Part shown: positions 1 through 4,759 of the stretch, one piece after another | How positions within the stretch are numbered: the stretch's first letter is position 1 | How the letters are laid out: every line of letters begins with the position of its first letter | From: Chitinophagaceae bacterium | GTDB taxonomy: Bacteria; Bacteroidota; Bacteroidia; Chitinophagales; UBA10324 | Length of the DNA stretch: 6,046 bases | Assembly: GCA_023251195.1 (NCBI GenBank) | Contig: JAHEZG010000002.1 | Span: 28,659 to 34,704 of the forward strand | Direction: 5' to 3' | The notes under the pieces: model-generated | What the model was told of the DNA's origin: nothing | Seen by the model: only the letters and a program-made list of their open reading frames with translations | Databases searched by the model: none | Made by a program: the position numbers and the translations under genes

Positions 1-47
1 TTTGTTTATTTTCTGCAACTCATCATAACACTAAAAAATAATTAGCG

Positions 48-104
48 ACAAATCCCTTGCCTCTCGCTCTCGTCACTTGAAAAAATTCAAAGCAACAAAT
101 CCCT
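48..104. repeat. Imperfect direct repeat, pyrimidine-rich intergenic element
   Basis: The 10-mer ACAAATCCCT occurs at 48-57 and again at 95-104. Each copy runs into a C/T-rich stretch: CTCTCG twice at 61-72 after the first copy, and the CCCTCTCCCTCGT tandem after the second. This looks like an old duplication of a C/T-rich intergenic element. No protein or RNA gene is apparent here in either orientation. The role is unknown. Confidence 0.5.
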
Positions 105-129
105 CTCCCTCGTCCCTCTCCCTCGTCCC
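101..129 (-). repeat. 13-bp tandem repeat with G-quadruplex motif on the minus strand
   Basis: CCCTCTCCCTCGT is repeated exactly at 101-113 and 114-126, followed by CCC at 127-129. On the minus strand this gives five GGG runs (complement of 101-103, 107-109, 114-116, 120-122 and 127-129) separated by loops of 3 or 4 nt. That satisfies the usual G3N1-7 rule for an intramolecular G-quadruplex, with one spare run. It lies about 135 bp upstream of the csbD-like gene, in the promoter-proximal leader. The motif is directly visible; folding or a regulatory role is inference. Confidence 0.65.
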
Positions 130-181
130 TTTATAAAAAGTGTGAATGATGCAACTTATTAAAAGAGTTATATAACACAGC

Positions 182-205
182 AGTGTATCAGCACACTCAC
201 CTTTG
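182..205 (+). promoter_or_regulatory. Weak candidate promoter/operator upstream of the stress operon
   Basis: An inverted repeat AGTGT-ATCAGC-ACACT (182-197) sits just before CACCTTTG (198-205). The latter matches 7 of 8 positions of the Bacteroidota -7 consensus TAnnTTTG. No good -33 TTG element lies at the expected distance, so the promoter call is weak. If it is right, the start site would be about 50 nt upstream of the first gene and the inverted repeat could be a regulator site. Confidence 0.2.
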
Positions 206-263
206 CATCGTGCTTCAAAAGAAACGAACACAATAATCAATCAGAAAATAAAAGATAAATAAA

Positions 264-449
264 ATGAATACGCACGAACAAAAACTAAACTGGAGTGAAT
301 TAAAATCTCAACTCAAAAAAAAGTTTGCGGCACTCACCGATGACGATATGCAGTATACTGACGCCAAGCGCGAAGAGATGCTCGGAAATATTCAAATCAA
401 ATTAGGAAAGACAAAAGAAGAGTGGCAGGCAATAATTGCTGCACTCTGA
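264..449 (+). CDS. CsbD-family general stress protein
   Basis: This is a small (61 aa), charged, soluble protein resembling the CsbD family, cytoplasmic stress proteins first known as SigmaB-dependent in Bacillus and widespread in bacteria; the molecular function is not established. The family pattern is visible: a Trp-containing amphipathic helix (N9-K20, WSELKSQLKKKF), the turn LTDDD (24-28), a second helix with the Gly-containing core MLGNIQIKLGKTKEE (39-53), and Trp54 near the end. Length is typical. The start is clear: the leader reads AATAAAATGAAT, the A-rich non-Shine-Dalgarno context seen again at the next gene, and the next in-frame Met is residue 29, inside the conserved turn. It is the first gene of a tight same-strand run, 53 bp before the lipoprotein gene, which supports a stress-response operon. 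Confidence 0.85.
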   Translation: MNTHEQKLNWSELKSQLKKKFAALTDDDMQYTDAKREEMLGNIQIKLGKTKEEWQAIIAAL

Positions 450-502
450 ATTTTTTAATTAATAATATTTCATTCAATCAAACATGACTAAAACCCAATA
501 AA

Positions 503-967
503 ATGAATTTCAAAAAAACCATCGTCACACTTTTTGTTTCTGCTTTTATAACAGCAACAATTTTCAGTGCATGCGACTCGGCACAAAAAAATGTAGATGA
601 CGCAGAGAAAAATTTAACTGAAGCCCAACAGGATTTAGTAAAAGCAAAACAAGATTCGGCACAGGCGCGTCAGGATTCAATTGCTGCCATGGAATCTTAC
701 AAAGTAAAAGCAACAGAAAAAATTACAGCTAATGAAAACCGCATTGCTGAATTAAAAGCAAGCACCGTAAAGCAGAACAAAGCATTACAGGATAAAAACA
801 ATGCAAAAATTGCATCACTTGAACAAAAGAATAACAATTTGAAAAAAGAAGTAGCAGAATACAATCAATCCAGTCAGGAAAGTTGGGCAGCATTTAAAAT
901 TCGTTTCGAGCACGAGATGGATGAATTAGGTGAGTCGTTAAATAATCTGATGACCGATAAAAAATAA
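503..967 (+). CDS. Heptad-repeat coiled-coil stress lipoprotein (Sll1863-like)
   Basis: A predicted lipoprotein of 154 aa. Residues 1-23 form a signal peptide (basic MNFKK, hydrophobic core VTLFVSAFITATIF) ending in FSAC, with Cys24 as the likely lipidation site; Phe at -3 is a slightly loose lipobox. The mature part is almost entirely helical. Residues 34-68 form five successive 7-residue units beginning with Ala (AEKNLTE, AQQDLVK, AKQDSAQ, ARQDSIA, AMESYKV), followed by more coiled coil to about residue 120 and an amphipathic C-terminal helix (SWAAFKIRFEHEMDELGESL). The layout, MESYK/ANENRIAELK region and terminal FEHEMDELG match what I recall of Bacteroidota lipoproteins annotated as Sll1863-type stress response proteins; function is unknown. 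An Lpp-like structural or tethering role is only inference. The start shares the AATAAAATGAAT context of the preceding gene. The next gene follows after 26 bp. Confidence 0.8.
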   Translation: MNFKKTIVTLFVSAFITATIFSACDSAQKNVDDAEKNLTEAQQDLVKAKQDSAQARQDSIAAMESYKVKATEKITANENRIAELKASTVKQNKALQDKNNAKIASLEQKNNNLKKEVAEYNQSSQESWAAFKIRFEHEMDELGESLNNLMTDKK

Positions 968-993
968 ATTCTTCAGCCGTTAAAATCAAACAG

Positions 994-1464
994 ATGAAAA
1001 TCATTCAGCAATTAGGCACATCGAGTGCAAAACTACAATCCGGATTTACCGATGTATTGCGAATTGCACTCGGTTTAATTCTGTTTGTAAAAGGATATCA
1101 ATTAATCTTTAACCTCTCAACAATTGTTCAATCCATACAACATGATTTGGGTTTTACAAGTGTATTATTTGCTGAGATCCTTATTGCCTTGCATTTATTC
1201 TTAGGAATTTTTATTGTGATTGGTTTAGCCACCCGGCTTGCTTGTTTAATAATGATTCCGATTCTATCTGTTGCAATCTTATTTGTGAATTCAAACATTA
1301 CTGTAAATGGAGTTGGCGAATTAATACTGTCCATTGTCACACTTTTTCTGTTGCTGTTTTTTCTATTGGTAGGAAACGGAAACTTCTCAGTTTACCAATA
1401 CATGATTAACAGTAAACGCTCGCGCAATACTGATGAATCCAAGGTAGAATTCAAATCAAACTGA
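994..1464 (+). CDS. DoxX-family four-helix integral membrane protein
   Basis: A 156-aa inner-membrane protein with four hydrophobic segments at about residues 20-38, 56-77, 81-99 and 108-127. The first begins with the DoxX-like VLRIALGLILFVKGYQ; the second and third are joined by a short GLATRLAC turn, and a conserved-looking Gly-Glu (VNGVGEL, 105-110) precedes the fourth. The tail from 139 is hydrophilic (KRSRNTDESK). Order, spacing and length fit the DoxX/DoxD-like superfamily, whose members are mostly uncharacterised, some linked to thiol, quinone or oxidative-stress functions. No catalytic residues can be assigned. The 26-bp and 16-bp gaps on either side place it inside the stress-gene operon, so an envelope or oxidative-stress role is plausible but inferred. 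Confidence 0.8.
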   Translation: MKIIQQLGTSSAKLQSGFTDVLRIALGLILFVKGYQLIFNLSTIVQSIQHDLGFTSVLFAEILIALHLFLGIFIVIGLATRLACLIMIPILSVAILFVNSNITVNGVGELILSIVTLFLLLFFLLVGNGNFSVYQYMINSKRSRNTDESKVEFKSN

Positions 1465-1480
1465 ATAAATAAAATCAACT

Positions 1481-2803
1481 ATGAAAAATTTCAAAATAAA
1501 ATTTATCACTTCAACAGTTGCATTGTGCTTTTGTCTGTTACTGATTTCAACTCCTGAAAAAACTATCGCACAACCTGGAGTTTCCATTTCATTCCAGGTT
1601 TTTTATGATGACCTGTCGCCGTATGGTTTATGGATAAACGATGACCAATACGGATATATGTGGCAACCCGCAATGGGCAGCGATTTTCAACCTTACAACA
1701 CCGGAGGTTACTGGGCGCAAACGCCTTATGGAAGCACATGGGTTTCCGAATACTCATGGGGTTGGGCACCTTTTCACTATGGAAGATGGGTATATGATCC
1801 GTTTTATGGTTGGCTCTGGATTCCGGGAAATGAATGGGGACCAGCATGGGTTAACTGGCGACACGGCGGTGGTTATTATGGATGGACTCCGCTTGGTCCG
1901 GGTTATGGATACAATAATTATTACAGTTACAATTCTCCTTACAATCAATGGTACTTTGTAGAGCAGGGTTATGTAATGAATTCGGGATGGCACGACCATT
2001 ACTACGGTCATCACGATCAAAATTTTTTCAACAACACAACTGTGATTCAAAACACCACGGTGTATAACAACAACACTTACATCATTGGTCCTCGTGCAAG
2101 TGAAATAGAAAAGCAAACAAAAATGAAAGTACCCATTTATAAAATGGAGAATAATGCGAAGCCCGGAAAAACTGTAGTGCAGAATGGATCGGTTTCAATA
2201 TATCATCCAACAGTTACTGCTCAGGATAAAGTTACAGGCAACAAACCTGCTCCGCAAAAATTTGATCATGCAAAGCAACCAATTACTGCTCCGAAACAAA
2301 ACGGAAACAGTGATAACAAAGTTGCTCCGAATAAAACTGCACCCAATCAGAATGTAAAACCAGTTCCGAAGCAAACTGCACCGAATCAAAATTCACCGAA
2401 GCAGACTGTACCAAAACAAACTTCGCCTAAGCAAACTACACCAAAGCAGAATGTAAATCCTTCGCCGAAACAAACGGCACCAAAGCAGTCACCGCCAAAG
2501 CAAGTGGCTCCTAAACAGAATCAACCGAAGCAAACTGCACCGCAGCAAAATTCTCCAAAACAGAATCCACAAAAACAAAATCAGCCAAAGCAAAACGCGC
2601 CACAGCAAAATCAGCCGAAACAAAGTCCGCCGCAGCAAAATGCTCCTCAGCAGAATGCTCCACAGCAGAATGCACCGCCGCAAACAACTCCGCAACAGAA
2701 TGCTCCGCAACAACACATAAATAAAAATCCACAACAAAAAAATCAACCACCAAAAACACAGAACAATAATTCAACACCGAATAAAAAGAATAAACCAAAA
2801 TAG
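1481..2803 (+). CDS. Secreted DUF6600-like W/Y/G-rich protein with disordered P/Q/K/N tail
   Basis: A 440-aa exported protein. Residues 1-30 are a signal peptide (MKNFKIKF, then a Cys/Leu-rich core) with likely cleavage after TIA30. Residues 41-140 form an aromatic domain of repeated short motifs: YDDLSPYGLW (42-51), YMWQP (59-63), GGYW (75-78), STWVSEYSWGWAPFHYGRW (85-103), YGWLWIPGNEWGPAWVNWR (109-127) and GWTPLGP (134-140). These are hallmarks of proteins I recognise as DUF6600 family; their biochemical role is unknown. Residues 141-200 are Tyr/Asn/His-rich, 200-250 is an ordinary linker, and from about 253 to the end the chain is low-complexity Pro/Gln/Lys/Asn, changing from PKQ-type to PQQNA-type units. 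The tail is basic and surely disordered; wall or surface binding is a guess. It is the last gene of the operon: a strong terminator begins 25 bp after its TAG stop. Confidence 0.82.
   Translation: MKNFKIKFITSTVALCFCLLLISTPEKTIAQPGVSISFQVFYDDLSPYGLWINDDQYGYMWQPAMGSDFQPYNTGGYWAQTPYGSTWVSEYSWGWAPFHYGRWVYDPFYGWLWIPGNEWGPAWVNWRHGGGYYGWTPLGPGYGYNNYYSYNSPYNQWYFVEQGYVMNSGWHDHYYGHHDQNFFNNTTVIQNTTVYNNNTYIIGPRASEIEKQTKMKVPIYKMENNAKPGKTVVQNGSVSIYHPTVTAQDKVTGNKPAPQKFDHAKQPITAPKQNGNSDNKVAPNKTAPNQNVKPVPKQTAPNQNSPKQTVPKQTSPKQTTPKQNVNPSPKQTAPKQSPPKQVAPKQNQPKQTAPQQNSPKQNPQKQNQPKQNAPQQNQPKQSPPQQNAPQQNAPQQNAPPQTTPQQNAPQQHINKNPQQKNQPPKTQNNNSTPNKKNKPK
2333..2720 (+). repeat. Degenerate in-frame short repeats coding the P/Q/K/N tail
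   Basis: The DNA consists of degenerate 9-15 bp units of the type CCNAARCARAMN, coding PKQT, PKQN, APKQ, then PQQNAPQQNA near 2626-2706. The most regular part is three consecutive CCNCARCARAATGCN units at about 2632-2676. Units are in frame, so gain or loss of a unit would only change tail length. Third positions vary (CAA/CAG, CCA/CCG/CCT), which argues for selection on the peptide rather than a recent pure slippage expansion. The same region gives long open frames on the minus strand, which are artefacts of the repeat. Confidence 0.75.
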
Positions 2804-2819
2804 GGGGTTTAAATTTTTT
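2791..2819 (+). terminator. Weak hairpin straddling the stop codon, followed by a T-run
   Basis: TAAACC (2791-2796) can pair with GGTTTA (2806-2811) around the TAG stop, followed by a T-run at 2814-2819. The stem is only 6 bp with two GC pairs, so on its own it would be a weak terminator. It may simply assist the strong terminator just downstream. Confidence 0.25.
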
Positions 2820-2827
2820 GGTTTAGA

Positions 2828-2862
2828 AAAAGCGCCTCGTAATCCGGAGGCGCTTTTGTTTT
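2828..2862 (+). terminator. Strong intrinsic terminator of the stress operon
   Basis: GCGCCTC (2832-2838) pairs perfectly with GAGGCGC (2847-2853) around the 8-nt loop GTAATCCG. The stem extends by four A-T pairs (2828-2831 with 2854-2857) and is followed by TTTTGTTTT. The A-tract before and T-tract after make it potentially bidirectional. It ends the four-gene run and separates it from the next unit. Confidence 0.9.
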
Positions 2863-2947
2863 ATGGAAATCAGATAAAAATTATTTAAGCAAATGGATTA
2901 AAAATTTATTTGCAAAAATTTACTTTAATAATTCAACATTAAATTTT

Positions 2948-2982
2948 TTCCATCACATGGAATTTTTTTCCATCACATGGAA
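2948..2982. promoter_or_regulatory. Two identical palindromes 20 bp apart, candidate tandem operator
   Basis: TTCCAT-CAC-ATGGAA occurs at 2948-2962 and again, identically, at 2968-2982. Each copy is a 6-bp inverted repeat with a 3-nt centre. The period is exactly 20 bp, close to two helical turns, so dimers bound to the two copies would lie on nearly the same face. T-tracts at 2944-2949, 2963-2969 and 2986-2991 flank the copies in near-phase and may bend the DNA. The site lies about 150-180 bp upstream of the 3129 start and about 90-120 bp past the operon terminator, so regulation of the 3129 gene is the natural reading. The repeat is certain; the regulator and function are inferred. Confidence 0.55.
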
Positions 2983-3019
2983 ATATTTTTTCACAATAAA
3001 TTTTTGAAGAAAATAAAAC

Positions 3020-3085
3020 ATGCAATTCCACTTCGAATTCGACGATATAGAGGTTTTGCCGGCAATGGCACAGCATTGCATATGA
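3020..3085 (+). other. 21-codon mini-ORF in the leader of the 3129 gene (doubtful)
   Basis: An open frame of 21 codons, ATG at 3020 and TGA at 3083-3085, reads MQFHFEFDDIEVLPAMAQHC plus Ile. It ends 43 bp before the ATG of the membrane coiled-coil gene. Its composition is protein-like and unlike its AT-rich surroundings, and it overlaps the TTGCCGGCAA and GCAATG/CATTGC inverted repeats. It could be a leader peptide, the decayed N-terminus of a lost gene, or chance. No Shine-Dalgarno-like signal supports translation. Confidence 0.2.
3062..3079 (+). promoter_or_regulatory. Inverted repeat (possible leader hairpin)
   Basis: GCAATG (3062-3067) is the exact reverse complement of CATTGC (3074-3079) around a 6-nt loop, 49 bp before the start at 3129. 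It overlaps a 10-bp palindrome TTGCCGGCAA (3056-3065), so the two structures would exclude each other. Either a transcription-factor site or an mRNA leader hairpin is possible; no T-run follows, so it is not a terminator. Confidence 0.35.
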
Positions 3086-3128
3086 ACCACACGAAAAATC
3101 AAAACTCACAAACTAAAAAATCACAACC

Positions 3129-4121
3129 ATGAAAAATCAAATCAAGCAACATCCCATTTCTGAAGGTGGATACACCGGTCCGGAAATTACTGAAGTTACC
3201 AAGGTGACTAAAGTGAAAAAGAGAAATACCATGAGCATTGTGTTGCTCATTACAACATTCCTGTTTTTAGGTACAAGTGTTTACTTGTTATCTGATAACA
3301 TTCAAAGAGGAAAAGTTGCTGACAACTTAACAACTAAAGTAATTGAATCAGAAGGCCGTTACACCGACCTGGATTCAAAGTACACTGCAACACTTGCCGA
3401 ATTAGAATCTTACAAAGGCCGCAACGCTGAATTGGATAGCATGTTAACCGTGCAGGAAAACTATGTGATTGGATTAAAGGCAAGTTTGAACAAGGAAAGG
3501 AAAAACCATCAGATCAGTGATGCTGATTACAAAAAACATTTAGCCGAATTAGATGCTGTGGTAATTGACCTGAATGCAAAACTGGAAGTTGCACAAAAAC
3601 AAAATGTAGTACTAACCACCCAGCGCGATTCAATGGGTGTCGACATCGGAATGAAACAAACTGCAATCACTGATTTGCAAACTGCCAACACCGGACTTAC
3701 TAAAAAAGTAACCATTGCTTCATTACTGATTCCGGCAAATGTTGAATTGGTTGGAAGCAGATTTAAAACAAGTGGTAAAGAACTGGTGACTTACAAAGCT
3801 GAAAAGTCAGAACAAATCAGATTGTGTTTCAATGTTCCGGTAAACACCAATGCTGAACCCGGAAGTAAAGTTTTTATGATTCGCATACTTAGTCCGAACG
3901 GAACAGTGCTTGCGGTTCCGGAACAAGGTTCAGGTGTTTTCACCACTGTGAAAAATGAAGAATTGCCTTTCACCACTTCTGCAACTGTTGATTATAAGAA
4001 TGATGAAAAAGCAGTGTGTGTGCATTGGACTCAGAAAACTCCTTACACCACAGGAAATTACAAAGCTGAAATTTATCAGGATGGATACCTGGTTGGAAAA
4101 TCAAACTTTGAAATGAAATAA
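3129..4121 (+). CDS. Single-pass membrane protein with periplasmic coiled coil and beta-rich C-terminal domain
   Basis: A 330-aa protein of unknown function. Residues 1-33 are polar with a basic VTKVTKVKKR stretch, marking a cytoplasmic N-terminus. Residues 35-55 form one transmembrane helix (SIVLLITTFLFLGTSVYLL). Residues 58-193 form a long coiled coil with recurring ELDS/LDAV/LNAKLE patterns. Residues 196-330 look like a compact beta-sandwich-like domain: ANVELVGSRFK, GKELVTYKAEKSEQIRLCFNV, PGSKVFMIRILSPNGTVL, AVCVHW and GNYKAEIYQDGYLVGKSNFEM. Architectures like this are common in Bacteroidota and are often misnamed SMC-like because of the coiled coil; there are no Walker motifs. Cys233 and Cys297 could pair in the periplasm. 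The start is the first ATG after an A-rich leader. It appears monocistronic, with putative operator palindromes upstream and two hairpins downstream. A scaffold or sensor-stalk role is only a guess. Confidence 0.8.
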   Translation: MKNQIKQHPISEGGYTGPEITEVTKVTKVKKRNTMSIVLLITTFLFLGTSVYLLSDNIQRGKVADNLTTKVIESEGRYTDLDSKYTATLAELESYKGRNAELDSMLTVQENYVIGLKASLNKERKNHQISDADYKKHLAELDAVVIDLNAKLEVAQKQNVVLTTQRDSMGVDIGMKQTAITDLQTANTGLTKKVTIASLLIPANVELVGSRFKTSGKELVTYKAEKSEQIRLCFNVPVNTNAEPGSKVFMIRILSPNGTVLAVPEQGSGVFTTVKNEELPFTTSATVDYKNDEKAVCVHWTQKTPYTTGNYKAEIYQDGYLVGKSNFEMK

Positions 4122-4150
4122 AAAAATGTTCGTTGCTGAATCATCAGATG

Positions 4151-4191
4151 AAATCCCGGGTGAAAAAGCAAATTAAATTTTACCCGGATTT
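4151..4191 (+). terminator. Imperfect hairpin after the coiled-coil gene
   Basis: CCGGGT (4156-4161) pairs with ACCCGG (4182-4187). With one-base bulges at C4157 and G4162 the stem can instead extend on both sides through AAATCC/GGATTT and AAAA/TTTT. A short T-run (4189-4192) follows. It begins 30 bp after the TAA stop and probably acts as a first terminator or a 3'-end stabilising hairpin ahead of the stronger one. Confidence 0.55.
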
Positions 4192-4194
4192 TAT

Positions 4195-4230
4195 AACTCC
4201 TCCGATGATTCGTCACCGGAGGAGTTTTTT
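4195..4230 (+). terminator. Strong intrinsic terminator with UUCG-capped stem
   Basis: AACTCCTCCG (4195-4204) pairs perfectly with CGGAGGAGTT (4217-4226). After one A/C mismatch the stem continues as TGA/TCA, capped by TTCG (4209-4212), a tetraloop sequence that is very stable when closed by C-G (here closed by A-U). TTTTTT (4225-4230) follows directly. It separates the 3129 gene from the barrel-kinase pair. Confidence 0.9.
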
Positions 4231-4256
4231 AGCTTAACCTTTCTTGTTGATTTTTA

Positions 4257-4266
4257 AATTCGAATT
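4257..4266. promoter_or_regulatory. 10-bp palindrome immediately before the barrel gene start
   Basis: AATTCGAATT is a perfect palindrome ending 2 bp before the ATG at 4269. A related 10-bp palindrome, TCGAATTCGA, is at 3033-3042 upstream of the 3129 gene. Both are AT-rich and short, so chance is quite possible. No promoter consensus is clear in the 38 bp between the terminator and this start. Confidence 0.2.
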
Positions 4267-4268
4267 AT

Positions 4269-4745
4269 ATGAAAAACATAAAATCAAAATTCATCATCTT
4301 CTGTTTTATTCTTTTGGCGGGCATTCAGTATTCAAATGCACAAAGTTCAACCACTGATCAAATAGGTTTGCGTTTAGGAGGATTTTCAGGAATTGATTTC
4401 AGACATATTACGGCGAGCAATTTCGGAGTAGCAATCAATGTAATGGGAAATATGCCTCACAACTGGACTTTGTTTTCAGTTCTTGCAGAAAAACATTTTC
4501 CTCTGGGTCAACAGTTTGTTCTTTATGCAGGAGCAGGTGGATACTTTTCCTATGCTTTTGATTACAAAGAAAAAACACACTTATTAACTGTAAATTCACA
4601 ATTGGGTTTGGAAGGAATTGTTGGAGTGGATTACTATATTATTAATACACCTTTTAATATTGGATTAGATATTCGTCCGCGTTTTTACTATCTTGTATTT
4701 CCATATCCTTGGGATGCAGGAATTGCTTTCAGATACATTTTCTAA
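4269..4745 (+). CDS. Small outer-membrane beta-barrel protein
   Basis: A 158-aa exported protein. Residues 1-24 are a signal peptide (MKNIKSK, core FIIFCFILLAGI) with likely cleavage SNA24|Q. The mature part alternates aromatic/hydrophobic and polar residues in strand-length runs: IGLRLG, GIDFRHI, FGVAINVMG, TLFSVLAEKHF, FVLYAGAGGYFSYAF, LLTVNSQLGLEGIVGVDYYI, NIGLDIRPRFYYLVF, and the final DAGIAFRYIF, whose terminal Phe is typical of the C-terminal barrel-assembly signal. About eight strands fit a small OmpA/OmpX-like barrel. The specific role is unknown; pore, adhesion or sensing functions cannot be separated. A 10-bp palindrome AATTCGAATT (4257-4266) lies immediately upstream of the ATG. 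The kinase gene starts 14 bp after the stop, which suggests co-transcription. Confidence 0.8.
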   Translation: MKNIKSKFIIFCFILLAGIQYSNAQSSTTDQIGLRLGGFSGIDFRHITASNFGVAINVMGNMPHNWTLFSVLAEKHFPLGQQFVLYAGAGGYFSYAFDYKEKTHLLTVNSQLGLEGIVGVDYYIINTPFNIGLDIRPRFYYLVFPYPWDAGIAFRYIF

Positions 4746-4759
4746 CTTGATTTAAACTG

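Larger units (their letters stand above)
2863..3128. other. AT-rich intergenic regulatory region
   Basis: No convincing protein-coding gene lies here. Visible elements are GCAAAT/ATTTGC (2889-2894 and 2908-2913), the twin CCATCACATGG palindromes (2948-2982), a perfect 10-bp palindrome TCGAATTCGA (3033-3042), the palindrome TTGCCGGCAA (3056-3065) overlapping the inverted repeat GCAATG/CATTGC (3062-3067 and 3074-3079), and an A-rich leader before the start at 3129. AATTTTTG (2999-3006) matches 7 of 8 of the Bacteroidota -7 element, but no good -33 partner is seen. The region should hold the promoter of the 3129 gene. Confidence 0.5.

Noticed and set aside
77..90. TTGAA-AAAA-TTCAA hairpin as a terminator
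   Set aside because: Only one GC pair in a 5-bp stem and no T-run after it.
48..129. CRISPR-like repeat structure
   Set aside because: Only two short copies with no unique spacers of constant length; it is a C/T-rich tandem duplication.
484..501. Five-codon ATG frame just before the lipoprotein gene
   Set aside because: Too short to judge, ending one base before the real start; likely chance.
1563..2116. Plus-strand frame 1641-1961 and minus-strand frames within the DUF6600-like gene
   Set aside because: The 1481-2803 frame has a signal peptide and recognisable aromatic motifs throughout this stretch; the others are GC- and Gly/Trp-codon shadows.
2489..2798. Two long minus-strand open frames (Leu/Arg-rich and Ala/Val/Phe-rich) over the tail of the DUF6600-like gene
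   Set aside because: They are antisense readings of CCN-CAR repeat codons, which avoid stops by composition; no start context or protein-like composition supports them.
2863..3128. tRNA or structured RNA gene in the largest gap
   Set aside because: No cloverleaf-like arms or conserved T-loop sequence seen; the inverted repeats are short and isolated.
3129..4121. SMC-type chromosome segregation ATPase
   Set aside because: There is a membrane helix and a coiled coil but no Walker A, Walker B or signature motif.
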